Assembly (NCBI GenBank): GCA_030524545.1
Contig: JAUNGM010000013.1
Coordinates: 51,068 to 115,067 of the forward strand
Reading direction: 5' to 3'
Origin: Eubacteriales bacterium
GTDB lineage: Bacteria; Bacillota; Clostridia; Lachnospirales; Lachnospiraceae
DNA length: 64,000 nucleotides
The first letter of the stretch is position 1, and each line of letters starts with the position of its first letter. The position numbers were made by a program, and so were the translations under genes. Below, one piece after another: positions 28,653 to 37,141 of this stretch. The notes beneath the pieces were generated by a model, which saw only the letters and a list, made by a program, of their open reading frames with translations, was not told the DNA's origin and ran no database searches.

Positions 28653-28807
28653 ATGCTGCCTCCTTTTCCGCTGATGCTCTATATTATTGCTGTCATTTTT
28701 ATCTCAAGTTTACCACATTCCTGCCTCTTTGTATCAATCAATTTCATTTTATTTCTAACCGTACCAGATGTTCTGAACATTCCTCTTTTGTACTGCAGCC
28801 GTCTTCC

Positions 28808-29740
28808 CTACGAGTCCGTTTCCTGTTCTTCTTCCATCATCTTCCACATTTCCCGCGGCGTACAGCCGTACCGCTCTTTGAACAGCCTGTAGAAAACCTT
28901 TGCATTATACATTCCATGACGTTCCATGATTTCCTGTACATTTCCCTCCGCATGCAGCAAGTCCCGGTAAATATGGCTGATCCTCACCTGATTCACATAC
29001 TGCAAAAAGGTCATCCCCGTATTCTTTTTAAAGAACCTGCAGAAATATTCTTTATTCAATCCCGCCTGATCAGCCGCATCCTGCAGTGAGATCGGTTCTT
29101 TATAATGCTCCTCCACATACTGAAAAATCTCTTCTACCCGCACCAGATTATCCGCGCCTGCAATTCTTATTTCTTCACTTACAAGCTCACTGAAATCATC
29201 CACCAGCTCTGCCAGAATTTCCATGATGATGGCACCGCTCGCAAAAGGATAGCTCTGTTTCTGTTCAAAATACAACACCGTTAACTCCTTCAAATACCAG
29301 CGCAGTTTCCCATAGCTTTCCTCTTTCCCAAGGACGGGGCTTTCCGGAATACAAATGATCCGCATAAGCTCCATATCTGCAAGATACCGCCTCATATAGG
29401 ATTTCGAAATATGGATACAGATGCCCATTGTCTGCGGAAGTGCATATACCACGTCATGAATCACAGAGGAATCGATCACGATCAGATCCTGAGGGTTCAG
29501 ATGATATTTCTTTCCTTCCATCTGCACCACCGCACTGCCGTTAAGAATATACAGTATCTCCATTTCCCTGTGCCAATGCAGAGGGGAGTTATGTTCTTTT
29601 GTTACAAACTGTATATGAAATCCTTTATCCGGCGGTACTTCCGTTCGCTCAAAATATACTTTATCATGCAGCGGGCCATCCGCCGGGGATTTACCCATAA
29701 CATTCTCAACCGAATACACATTTCTCATATTCTCAGCCAC
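28808..29740 (-). CDS. AraC family transcriptional regulator with cupin sensor
   Basis: 310 residues starting with GTG, 8 bases after GGAGG. The N-terminal cupin (about 35-110) has SPLHWHREMEILYILNGSA and KYHLNPQDLIVIDSSVIHDV. The C-terminal AraC domain (about 205-300) has two HTHs, ISLQDAADQAGLNKEYFCRF and the VQEIMERHGMYNAKVFYRLF segment. Such proteins usually activate sugar-use genes on binding a carbohydrate. No sugar operon is adjacent; the nearest gene upstream is the 33-residue ORF on the other strand, with which it shares the promoter region. Confidence 0.92.
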   Translation of the reverse strand: MAENMRNVYSVENVMGKSPADGPLHDKVYFERTEVPPDKGFHIQFVTKEHNSPLHWHREMEILYILNGSAVVQMEGKKYHLNPQDLIVIDSSVIHDVVYALPQTMGICIHISKSYMRRYLADMELMRIICIPESPVLGKEESYGKLRWYLKELTVLYFEQKQSYPFASGAIIMEILAELVDDFSELVSEEIRIAGADNLVRVEEIFQYVEEHYKEPISLQDAADQAGLNKEYFCRFFKKNTGMTFLQYVNQVRISHIYRDLLHAEGNVQEIMERHGMYNAKVFYRLFKERYGCTPREMWKMMEEEQETDS

Positions 29741-29776
29741 AATACTTCCCTCCTTCTCTCATGCTTTCCTGTCTCT

Positions 29777-29812
29777 ATCATATCTATGTTTCTTCGTAAT
29801 GTCAATATTGAC
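29777..29812 (-). promoter_or_regulatory. Promoter of the AraC-type gene with adjacent palindrome
   Basis: Minus-strand TTGACA (29800-29805) and TATGAT (29777-29782), 17-bp spacer. A perfect 12-bp palindrome GTCAATATTGAC (29801-29812) overlaps the -35, suggesting repressor or autoregulator binding between this gene and the divergent small ORF. Confidence 0.7.
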
Positions 29813-29931
29813 CAGAAATTAGTTAATATACTACCTTATATCTTTTTCCGTTTTTTTATATTATTTACTCGTCAGATAGGAACTGACAAATAAAAAACCA
29901 ACAAAATATCAGTAAAATGGAGGTAAAAATT

Positions 29932-30033
29932 ATGTTAGAAAAGTTTAAAAAATATTGGCTGGAAAATGCTGAAGTAATCTGCGCAGGAGTCATTATGATG
30001 CATGGAGGATATTATCGTCCATATGCAAAGTAA
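29932..30033 (+). CDS. Small ORF, 33 residues, with strong ribosome site
   Basis: ATG at 29932 is 9 bases after GGAGG in AATGGAGGTAAAAATT, a better site than many longer genes here have. The peptide starts MLEKFKKYWLENAEVICAGV and ends IMMHGGYYRPYAK: a basic, aromatic first half, a short hydrophobic middle with one Cys, and a Gly-Tyr-Tyr-Arg-Pro-Tyr tail. A strong terminator (30111-30150) follows, and the AraC gene is divergent. Together they look like a small, independent transcription unit. I do not recognise the peptide. It could be a regulatory or modified peptide, or a chance ORF. Confidence 0.45.
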   Translation: MLEKFKKYWLENAEVICAGVIMMHGGYYRPYAK

Positions 30034-30110
30034 TCAGCACCATTCCCGTAAAGGTATTCTGCATGACTCCGGTCATAAAGAGGGATGCCTGAAAAACAAA
30101 TGTGAAAAAT

Positions 30111-30150
30111 AAAGCGGCAGGATTCTGAAATATTGAATTCCTGCCGCTTT
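30111..30150. terminator. Strong bidirectional terminator-like hairpin
   Basis: AAAGCGGCAGGATTC pairs with GAATTCCTGCCGCTTT with one bulged base and a 9-base loop, flanked by A-rich and T-rich sequence on both sides. It can end the small ORF transcript (plus) and also a minus-strand transcript coming towards the AraC gene. Confidence 0.85.
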
Positions 30151-30215
30151 TATTTTCCCGTCAAACTCCGCTTCTGGGATAACTGCCCTAAACTTTACAT
30201 ATTTACACAGACAGT

Positions 30216-31118
30216 TTATACTGCTTTCACTGTTTTAATGGTACTGAGCCTTCCATAAACCCGTTTGCCGTTACAAACCTTATAGGCTCGTACTCGATAG
30301 TAGTAACCTTTGTTTTTTACAATTTGTTTATCCGTATATGCGTTCGTGCTTTTTCCTACTGTTTTGATCAGACGGTAACCACTGTTCTTCTGGGTTGAGC
30401 GATAAATCTGGTAGCCGCTGACATCGGACAGCTTCTTCCAAATCAGCTTTACTCTTTTTCCGGATACTGCTTTTGCGTTCAATGAAACTCTGGTTAAATT
30501 ATAAAGCGGCCGACAGACACCATGAATCTGCGATGCTCTCCGAATTCGGTATTCCACCTGGTCATGGCTGTTTCCATCAATTGTTGTGACCGTATTATAG
30601 TTTTTAGATACTACCATACAGGTATGATCCGGACCGTCGGCATAATTCCCATTTGACTCAATCAGCAGAATATCTCCGGGTTTTATGCCGGAAAATGAAA
30701 TCGTCTTGGCAGACATCTTCTTGCACCCGCATGAACTGTTATTCTGACCATTATTCAGAATATAATATCTTCCCTGTTCTGCAAAAAATTCACGGTATTC
30801 TCCGGAAGTAGTTCCTACAGGGATAATCGATGAAGGAATTCCCGCCTTATATGCACTCCATGCAACAAATTCCGAACACCATGGGAGCGATGACCTGCTG
30901 GCCCATGCCGCATAAATGGTTTCTTTTGTTCTTGATTCACTATACCCCAACTGCGATTTCGCTACAGCAATCATATCCTTCTGATAATTGCCGGTCAGCT
31001 TTGGCAGCGGAAAATTCTTTGCATAACCAGCTGACACATTTTCTGAAAAAATGCATGTAAGCAGGCATACACAAAGAAACATGAAACATGCTTTTTTTAT
31101 GATATTATGCTGCTTCAT
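30216..31118 (-). CDS. Secreted CHAP-domain cysteine amidase with C-terminal fibronectin-like repeat
   Basis: About 300 residues. The start at ATG 31118, 4 bases after AAGGTG, gives a signal peptide: MKQHNIIKKACFMFLCVCLL and ending at ENVSA. The mature part has the CHAP fold, with likely catalytic Cys81 in LPWCSEFVAWSAYKAG and the His in GPDHTCMVV. The C-terminal 90 residues (SLNAKAVSGKRVKLIWKKLS to the end) form a fibronectin III-like domain, of the kind often found in clostridial cell-surface proteins. It probably cleaves peptidoglycan stem peptides outside the cell. Upstream lies a 16-bp tandem repeat. Confidence 0.85.
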   Translation of the reverse strand: MKQHNIIKKACFMFLCVCLLTCIFSENVSAGYAKNFPLPKLTGNYQKDMIAVAKSQLGYSESRTKETIYAAWASRSSLPWCSEFVAWSAYKAGIPSSIIPVGTTSGEYREFFAEQGRYYILNNGQNNSSCGCKKMSAKTISFSGIKPGDILLIESNGNYADGPDHTCMVVSKNYNTVTTIDGNSHDQVEYRIRRASQIHGVCRPLYNLTRVSLNAKAVSGKRVKLIWKKLSDVSGYQIYRSTQKNSGYRLIKTVGKSTNAYTDKQIVKNKGYYYRVRAYKVCNGKRVYGRLSTIKTVKAV

Positions 31119-31246
31119 TGCACACCTTGTACGATTATCAGAAACCAATAATCCTACGTTTCCTTTCTTTATATACCATACCTTCAGATACTATGCCTCT
31201 TCTGACTCTATAAATATTTTAACACTTAGCCGTCCATTTTACAACA

Positions 31247-31276
31247 TTGACTTGATATCCTGTTGACTTGATATCC
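31247..31276. repeat. Short tandem repeat
   Basis: TTGACTTGATATCC occurs twice in a row (31247-31260 and 31263-31276, period 16) in the intergenic region between the CHAP gene and the RNA methyltransferase. No function is evident; it may bind a regulator or be chance. Confidence 0.4.
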
Positions 31277-31415
31277 GGATTGTCTTCTTTTGCTCCGGCA
31301 TTTCCATTGAGATAAAGAAGCAGTTATGCTAAAATCAGGAAAAGAGCATGGCTGTGTCTGAATCCAATTCTTTGCTCTCTTGCTTTTAAAATTTCTGACT
31401 TAAGGAGATATCATT

Positions 31416-32255
31416 ATGCCAAACATCATCGAAATAACCGATTTTGCGGCTCCCGAGCTGGATGTTTATGCCCGTCTTACGGAGAATCAGCTCCTCAACC
31501 GCCATGAGCCGGAAAAAGGCCTTTTTATTGCGGAAAGCCCCAAAGTCGTAGAACGCGCTCTGAATGCAGGATGTAATCCTATTTCACTTTTGGTGGAGCG
31601 GAAACATATTGCCGGAGAAGCCCGGGACGTAATTGCCCGCTGCGGAGAGATTCCTGTCTATACGGCGGATTTAGAGGTTTTGAAAAATCTGACCGGATTT
31701 CCGATGACCCGCGGTGTACTGTGCGCTATGCGGCGGCCGCCGATGCCCGCTGTTGAAGAACTATGTACCGATGCCCGCCGCATAGCCGTACTGGAAAATA
31801 TTATGAATCCCACCAATATCGGTGCTATTTTCCGCTCCGCTGCGGCGCTGAACATTGATGCCGTACTTCTCACACCTGACTGCAGCAATCCTCTGTATCG
31901 GCGTGCGATCAGGGTCAGCATGGGCACTGTCTTTCAAATTCCATGGACCTATCTGGACAATGAGACTGCAGGTTGGCCGCAGCCCGGTATGAAGCTTCTG
32001 AAAAATATAGGATTTAAGACTGCTGCAATGGCATTAAATGACAGTGCCATCCGCATAGACGATCCCCGTCTCACTCAAGAGAAAAAACTGGCAATCGTAC
32101 TGGGCTCCGAAGGTGACGGACTGGCTTCCTCTACCATCGCTGACTGTGATTATACAGTGCGCATTCCCATGTCCAACGGAGTAGATTCTCTGAACGTTGC
32201 AGCCGCCAGCGCCGTTGCTTTCTGGCAGCTTGGTACGGCCGGCAAACCTATCTGA
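31416..32255 (+). CDS. TrmH/SpoU-family RNA 2'-O-methyltransferase
   Basis: 279 residues. The three SpoU motifs are present: LENIMNPTNIGAIFRSAAAL, then LAIVLGSEGDGLAS, and IPMSNGVDSLNVAAASAVAF, whose knotted fold binds SAM. The N-terminal part (about 20-110, LFIAESPKVVERAL) is the RNA-binding SpoU_sub_bind-like domain. It methylates a 2'-OH in rRNA or tRNA; the exact site cannot be told. The stop lies 26 bases before the convergent CYTH gene. Confidence 0.93.
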   Translation: MPNIIEITDFAAPELDVYARLTENQLLNRHEPEKGLFIAESPKVVERALNAGCNPISLLVERKHIAGEARDVIARCGEIPVYTADLEVLKNLTGFPMTRGVLCAMRRPPMPAVEELCTDARRIAVLENIMNPTNIGAIFRSAAALNIDAVLLTPDCSNPLYRRAIRVSMGTVFQIPWTYLDNETAGWPQPGMKLLKNIGFKTAAMALNDSAIRIDDPRLTQEKKLAIVLGSEGDGLASSTIADCDYTVRIPMSNGVDSLNVAAASAVAFWQLGTAGKPI

Positions 32256-32281
32256 CAGCAATCTCTCCCTCCTGTAATGTA

Positions 32282-32839
32282 TTAGTCCTCTCGGTTCTGC
32301 AGCATGCTAAGATAGGAAGTACGTGTAGTATCACTCATCTGAAAGCCTAACCTGTTTAATATTGTCTCAATTTTTGAAAGTGCAGAGTCTCTGGCCTCCT
32401 CTTCTCCAATGACCACTTCCAACTCTAAAAAGCCGCCCAGATTCTGCACATGATCCACACAGGAAGTTATTTCCTCACAATGATATGAGCGTCTTGTCTT
32501 CACAACCTTTGGCGAAACAGGAAGAAATCCAAGTGCTGACAAAATCCGTATGCCTGTTTCCGCATCTGAAATCCCGGTCTCCAGTTCCTGTCTGGTCATA
32601 GATACCCGGTCAAGCTTTTTCCCTTTAAAAGTAATGACACTTTCGGTTTCCCCATTGTCCAGGCTGCGGATCCGGCGTATGCGCAGAGCTTCGCCGTTCT
32701 TCCTGATCTGTTCATGGACACTGTCAAAATATACATCGGTTTCTTCAATTGTGCTTCCGGGCCTGAAACCCATGGCAGTCAGGCCCGATATGATTCCTGC
32801 CATATCCTTTATTGGTAATTTTATCTCTACTTCTGTCAT
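32282..32839 (-). CDS. CYTH-domain protein (class IV adenylate cyclase-like)
   Basis: 185 residues. TEVEIKLPI at the N-terminus is the EXEXK signature of CYTH proteins. Further basic/acidic strand motifs are GEALRIRRIRS near 50 and ESVITFKGKKLD, then RRSYHCEEI and LGGFLELEVVIGEEEARD, with the triphosphate-tunnel pattern of Lys/Arg and Glu. Family members hydrolyse triphosphates or act as class IV adenylate cyclases; bacterial copies of this form are often of uncertain activity. A truncated copy of its 3' end lies at 46073-46170. Confidence 0.88.
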   Translation of the reverse strand: MTEVEIKLPIKDMAGIISGLTAMGFRPGSTIEETDVYFDSVHEQIRKNGEALRIRRIRSLDNGETESVITFKGKKLDRVSMTRQELETGISDAETGIRILSALGFLPVSPKVVKTRRSYHCEEITSCVDHVQNLGGFLELEVVIGEEEARDSALSKIETILNRLGFQMSDTTRTSYLSMLQNRED

Positions 32840-33035
32840 CTCTTCCTCCCTTTTCTCTTGCTTTGCCTATACAATAACATAAATAAACAGGAAAGAAAAC
32901 AAACTCCGGCGCTGAATTCTCTTATCTGCCCACAGGTAAACTCAAAGTAAACAAACTGCGTAAAAAAATTTACATTACTGTTATTCTTACCATTTATAAT
33001 TTTTCTGTGATTATTGATAGAATCAGGAGGAAATT

Positions 33036-33890
33036 ATGAGAAAATATATCATTCTGGCAGAAACAGGAGCAGATATCCCGGCGGAACTGGCCAAACAATA
33101 CGGACTTTATACTGTGCCGATGCACGTAAGCTTTGGCAGTGAAACCAAAGATGACGGTTCTTTTCCAATAAGTGAAGTATTTGATTATTATAAAAAAAGC
33201 GGGGATCTTCCAAGAACCAGCGGCTGTAATGTGACTGATTTTGACAAAATCTTTGATGAAATACATGAGAAGCATCCTGAAAGCCAAATTTTGTACCTGG
33301 CATATTCTGCGGCGACAACGTGCTCTTACCAGAGTGCCGCCATATCTGCAGAAGAGCGGGAGTATGTAACTGCCTTCGACACCAAACAGGTATCCGCAGG
33401 ACAATGCCTTGTCGTTGTGCTTATGGCAAGATTTCTTGAATCAAATCCGGATGCGGAGCTTTCTCTTGTCATCGAAAAGGCAAAAGAATACAGTGAAACC
33501 TGCCGTATGGGATTTTTTCCGGGAGACCTGGATTATCTGAGAGCCGGCGGGCGGGTGAGCAATATCGCATATCTGGGTGCAAAAATCCTGTCCCTCAATC
33601 CGCTGATTGAGCTTGTTGACGGAAAACTTGTTGCCACAAAGAAATACCGCGGCAGCATGAGCCGTGTGGCAAAGAAACTGCTGACAGATTTTGTCGAAAA
33701 ATATCATCTGTCCAAAGATATTCTGTATTTCCCGTATTCCCAGGGACTGGCGGAATCCCTACAAAAGGAAATCGAAGATCAGGCAGTCTCTCTGGGATTT
33801 CAGGAAATCCGATGGATCCGGACAGGAAGCGTTGTTTCCACCCACAGCGGTCCCGGTGCTTTCGGCGTATGCGGCATTTCCAAAGAATAG
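33036..33890 (+). CDS. DegV family fatty-acid-binding protein
   Basis: 284 residues with the EDD fold. The N-terminal IILAETGADIPAELAKQYGLY and the Thr/Ser-rich PRTSGCNVTDFDKIF loop are the fatty-acid head-group region. Family proteins (FakB) bind fatty acids for phosphorylation by FakA. The FakA partner is not in the window. Start ATG follows GGAGG. The two-component system begins about 100 bases downstream on the same strand but seems separate. Confidence 0.93.
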   Translation: MRKYIILAETGADIPAELAKQYGLYTVPMHVSFGSETKDDGSFPISEVFDYYKKSGDLPRTSGCNVTDFDKIFDEIHEKHPESQILYLAYSAATTCSYQSAAISAEEREYVTAFDTKQVSAGQCLVVVLMARFLESNPDAELSLVIEKAKEYSETCRMGFFPGDLDYLRAGGRVSNIAYLGAKILSLNPLIELVDGKLVATKKYRGSMSRVAKKLLTDFVEKYHLSKDILYFPYSQGLAESLQKEIEDQAVSLGFQEIRWIRTGSVVSTHSGPGAFGVCGISKE

Positions 33891-33988
33891 GATTGACAGC
33901 CCTCTTTTCCATGGTATATGTTATTTCTGAGAGAATAAAAAACCCCGAACAGGTATATCCGTTTGGGGAAACTTAAAACAGGAAGTGT

Positions 33989-34687
33989 ATGAACATGGCA
34001 ACTATATTAATTGTTGAGGATGACCGGAATATGCGTCTTTTGACAGCGGCAAGGCTTGTGGACCATTACACTGTCGTAAGTACCTGCGACGGGCTGGAGG
34101 CTCTGGAGCGCATTCACAGCGGCGGCATCGATCTGATCGTCGCGGATATTATGATGCCCCGCATGGACGGCTATGAATTGCTGAAAACCATCCGGGAAGA
34201 GGGATATAAAACACCTTTTCTGCTGCTAACTGCCAAAGAATCACTGGATGATAAACAGCAGGGCTTTGAGCTTGGAACTGACGATTACATGACGAAGCCC
34301 TTCAGCAGTGATGAATTGCTCTGGCGCGTCAGTGCCCTTTTACGGCGGGCTAATATTTCCCAAAGCAAAAAAATCATCTTAGGCAGCGTCACCATTGATT
34401 CCGAAAAATATGCCGTTTACTCGGACTCCCAATACATCGAATTCCCCAAAAAGGAATTTGACCTGCTTTTCAAGCTGCTCTCCTACCCGAATCAGATTTT
34501 TTCCAAGGAACAGCTCCTGGATAGCATCTGGGGTATTAATTCCGGTACCGGCGGCGATACCATCAAAACACATATAAACCGGATACGCAACCGCCTGTCA
34601 GAAATCAGTGAATTTCGCATCATGACAATCAAAGGTCTCGGTTACAAGGCGGAAATCGACAGGGAGTTTATCAATGGCAAAAAATGA
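33989..34687 (+). CDS. OmpR-family response regulator
   Basis: 232 residues. The receiver shows IVEDDRNMRLL, phospho-Asp53 in LIVADIMMPRMDGYE and the conserved Lys in MTKPFSSDELL. The winged helix (about 135-225) ends KGLGYKAEID. A second ATG 6 bases on (33995, MATILIVEDD) is also possible and better spaced to AGGAAG. The kinase gene overlaps its end by 14 bases, so they form one operon. Confidence 0.94.
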   Translation: MNMATILIVEDDRNMRLLTAARLVDHYTVVSTCDGLEALERIHSGGIDLIVADIMMPRMDGYELLKTIREEGYKTPFLLLTAKESLDDKQQGFELGTDDYMTKPFSSDELLWRVSALLRRANISQSKKIILGSVTIDSEKYAVYSDSQYIEFPKKEFDLLFKLLSYPNQIFSKEQLLDSIWGINSGTGGDTIKTHINRIRNRLSEISEFRIMTIKGLGYKAEIDREFINGKK

Positions 34688-35744
34688 TATTGTCCGTTCC
34701 ATGCGGAAATTTGTTTTCCAGTTGATCATACTTGTCACTGCACTGGTACTCATCATCAATGCACTCTACATGTTTATGACCTGGCTGATCACGGAAATTA
34801 CCTCAATCGAAGACGTTTACCTGCGTGCGGAATTTCAGTTTCTCAGTACGCTGGTTATTGTACTCTTTCTTCTGATCACCATTTTTGCGGTCATGTACAG
34901 ACGCAGGAAACGGGAGCTGACGACCTTATCCGAAAGTATCGGAAAAGTGGCAAACGGTGATTTTTCCGCAAGGATCACCTACAGCAACCGGGATTCTATG
35001 GCACATGTTTACCGGAATTTCAACAAAATGAGTACAGAGCTGGAAAGCGTGCAGGTCTTACGCAAGGATTTCATCAACAGTTTTTCCCATGAATTTAAAA
35101 CACCGATTGCATCCATCAATGGCTTTGCATCCCTGCTTTTAGAGAAAGAACTGCCCAGGGAGGATCAGCGTACCTACCTGAAAATCATACAGGAAGAATC
35201 CGAGCGTCTTTCCCACCTCACAAGTAATACAATCCTTTTGTCAAAATTGTCTTCGCAGAGAATCGTATCTGATATGGAGCGCTACGATCTCGGAGAACAG
35301 CTCCGGCAGTGTGCAATTATCCTGTCCCATGAGTGGCTGCAGAAGCAGCAGACCTTCAGCGGAGAATTTCCCAGTATTGACTGGGTAGGAAACCGGGAAC
35401 TGATGAAGCACTTATGGATCAATCTGATCAGCAATGCTGTCAAATACACCCCTGAAGGCGGTGAGATCTCCGTAGAGCTTTCCCGGCAGAATGACCTGAT
35501 TGCTGTAACAGTCAGGGATACAGGCAAAGGCATGGACGAAGCAACACTGTCACATCTGTTTGATCCATATTATCAGGGCGATCATTCCCACTCCGCACCC
35601 GGACTGGGATTAGGATTATCGATTTCGAAACAGATTGTCGATTTGTGTAATGGGCGCATTCAGGTGAACAGTAAGATCAACGAAGGCAGCGAGTTCATCG
35701 TGCATCTGCCTGACACCCACGCTTTTCCGGTATCAAAAAGATAA
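34674..35744 (+). CDS. HAMP-containing sensor histidine kinase
   Basis: 356 residues. Two membrane helices (about 12-38 and 57-75) bracket a short external segment. HAMP (about 78-130) leads to the H-box FINSFSHEFKTPIASINGFA with His139. HATPase has LISNAVKYTPEGG, VRDTGKGMDEATLSHLFDPY and GLGLGLSISKQIV. Its short extracytoplasmic part suggests sensing within or near the membrane. It partners the response regulator just before it. A possible small membrane-protein ORF overlaps its 3' end on the other strand. Confidence 0.94.
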   Translation: MAKNDIVRSMRKFVFQLIILVTALVLIINALYMFMTWLITEITSIEDVYLRAEFQFLSTLVIVLFLLITIFAVMYRRRKRELTTLSESIGKVANGDFSARITYSNRDSMAHVYRNFNKMSTELESVQVLRKDFINSFSHEFKTPIASINGFASLLLEKELPREDQRTYLKIIQEESERLSHLTSNTILLSKLSSQRIVSDMERYDLGEQLRQCAIILSHEWLQKQQTFSGEFPSIDWVGNRELMKHLWINLISNAVKYTPEGGEISVELSRQNDLIAVTVRDTGKGMDEATLSHLFDPYYQGDHSHSAPGLGLGLSISKQIVDLCNGRIQVNSKINEGSEFIVHLPDTHAFPVSKR

Positions 35745-35952
35745 AGATCAGAGAACTGAGCAGCAGCAGACCTGGATAAAAAAGGTTCGGAATCACATCA
35801 AACGCAGATAATTCATATCCCAGTTCATTCACTGCAGACAGCGCCACCAGCATCTGTGCACCATAGATTGCCGCCATAAATACTATCACGATCAACTTTC
35901 TGGTCAAACAACATTTCAAACATCTGGTAAAATACAAATAAATACGAAACAA
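35695..35952 (-). CDS. Possible small membrane protein (85 residues)
   Basis: Minus-strand ORF starting TTG, 7 bases after GGAG, with two hydrophobic segments (LIVIVFMAAIYGAQMLVALS and VIPNLFYPGLLLLSSLIFIF). It overlaps the kinase 3' end by 50 bases and is divergent from the MerR gene, whose promoter lies at its own start. No family recognised. A real gene is plausible because the predicted topology is clean, but it may be an antisense shadow. Confidence 0.4.
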   Translation of the reverse strand: MFRIYLYFTRCLKCCLTRKLIVIVFMAAIYGAQMLVALSAVNELGYELSAFDVIPNLFYPGLLLLSSLIFIFLIPEKRGCQADAR

Positions 35953-35955
35953 CTA

Positions 35956-35986
35956 TTGACTCCAACGTAACGTGATACTGTATTCT
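35956..35986 (+). promoter_or_regulatory. MerR-type promoter with 19-bp spacer
   Basis: TTGACT (35956-35961) and TATTCT (35981-35986) are 19 bp apart, two more than optimal, with the AACGTAACGTGATACTG element filling the spacer. MerR activators twist such promoters into shape. It precedes the TipAS-type MerR gene, so it is probably autoregulated. Confidence 0.7.
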
Positions 35987-36062
35987 ATACTCATAGAAGC
36001 GGAATAGATATTAGCCGGCATTTCTATCTTGCTTCTCCACAAAATTAAAGGAGCTGGTAAGA

Positions 36063-36932
36063 ATGAGAACCATAAGCCAGGTTGCAGAATTAACAGGCAT
36101 CAGCAAACGCACTCTGCAATACTACGATGAAATCGGATTGTTAAAGCCAAGCGAATTAACACAATCCGGTTATCGTTTATACAATGATGAAGCCTTGCAA
36201 AAGCTTCAGCAAATTCTGTTTTTTAAGGAACTGGGCTTTAAATTAAAGGATATTAACGAAATTCTGCAAAAACCCGATTTTGACAGGATTGCCGCTTTCA
36301 AGAAACAAAAAGAATTGCTTCTTCTAAAGCGTAATCGGATGGACAGACTTATACAGCTTCTTAGCCGCCTGGAGAAAGGAGAACAATGTATGAGTTTTAA
36401 AGAGTTTGATCTGTCGGATTATATCAATGCTTTAGAAGATTTTAAGTCCAATCAGACAGAAGAAGTTATCAAACACTGGGGAAGCATTGAAAATTTTGAA
36501 ATGTTCATTCAAAAAATCAGGGACGATGAAGATCATGTGGCAAAGCTTGCCATTCAACAGTTCGGCAGTATCGAAAAATACACCGAAGCCATGAAGCATA
36601 ATCTGGAACATTTCTCTGAAATCATAGACGATTGGTATTCACAGGTTCCGGAGGAAATGAGAACAGAGGATAAGTTTCTTAAATTAGCTTCCCATAAAGG
36701 AGAAGACGTCACTTCGGACAGCATCCAAAATATGGTGAAAGAAATTATCGCCTATGCTCATGGAAACGCTCCGTCCGAATTAGTTGGAGATGATAATCAT
36801 TATTGCAAGATGATGATCGACCTTTACTCCAATGATTACCTGAAAAGAGTATTCGACACCAAACACGGTGCGGGCTGTTGTGATTATATTGTAAAAGCAT
36901 TCCGCTATTACTCTGAGAATCACTGCTCATAA
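36063..36932 (+). CDS. MerR-family regulator with TipAS antibiotic-recognition domain
   Basis: 289 residues. The N-terminal winged HTH (about 1-70) has MRTISQVAELTGISKRTLQYY, then DEIGLLKPSELTQSGYRLY. A coiled coil (about 75-115) follows, and the C-terminal TipAS-like helical domain (about 165-285) contains the IDDWYSQVPEEMRTED segment. TipAS proteins bind thiopeptide antibiotics and activate resistance genes and themselves. It has a 19-bp-spacer promoter. Its last codons and terminator are duplicated at 43422-43522. No exporter gene follows directly. Confidence 0.92.
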   Translation: MRTISQVAELTGISKRTLQYYDEIGLLKPSELTQSGYRLYNDEALQKLQQILFFKELGFKLKDINEILQKPDFDRIAAFKKQKELLLLKRNRMDRLIQLLSRLEKGEQCMSFKEFDLSDYINALEDFKSNQTEEVIKHWGSIENFEMFIQKIRDDEDHVAKLAIQQFGSIEKYTEAMKHNLEHFSEIIDDWYSQVPEEMRTEDKFLKLASHKGEDVTSDSIQNMVKEIIAYAHGNAPSELVGDDNHYCKMMIDLYSNDYLKRVFDTKHGAGCCDYIVKAFRYYSENHCS

Positions 36933-37010
36933 AACAATCAGGGCCATTTTAGAGCCAGGCGCCATAAAGCAGCACCGGAAATGCACAATTTATCAGCATT
37001 TCCGGTGCTG
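36902..37010. repeat. Repeat copy A: 3' end of the MerR gene plus terminator
   Basis: This segment, containing the last codons of the MerR gene and a perfect 14-bp hairpin (36971-36984 with 36996-37009), recurs almost base for base at 43422-43522. The other copy lacks a few bases in the coding end and has a compensatory change in the stem. The hairpin works as the MerR terminator. Confidence 0.85.
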
Positions 37011-37141
37011 CACCTTTCTCCATCTTCGCAAGAAAATTTTGGTGCTATTCCAAAATAACTATTCTGAAGCAAAAACAATGGCGATAATGTTATTGCAAGA
37101 CGCTTGAATATTAATGTAAATCAACGGTAATCTGAAGACAC

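Noticed and set aside
33937-33970. Hairpin CCCCGAAC...GTTTGGGG between DegV and the response regulator
   Set aside because: It has a T-run only on the minus strand, where no gene needs ending. It may be a weak terminator for antisense transcripts, but I could not support a call.
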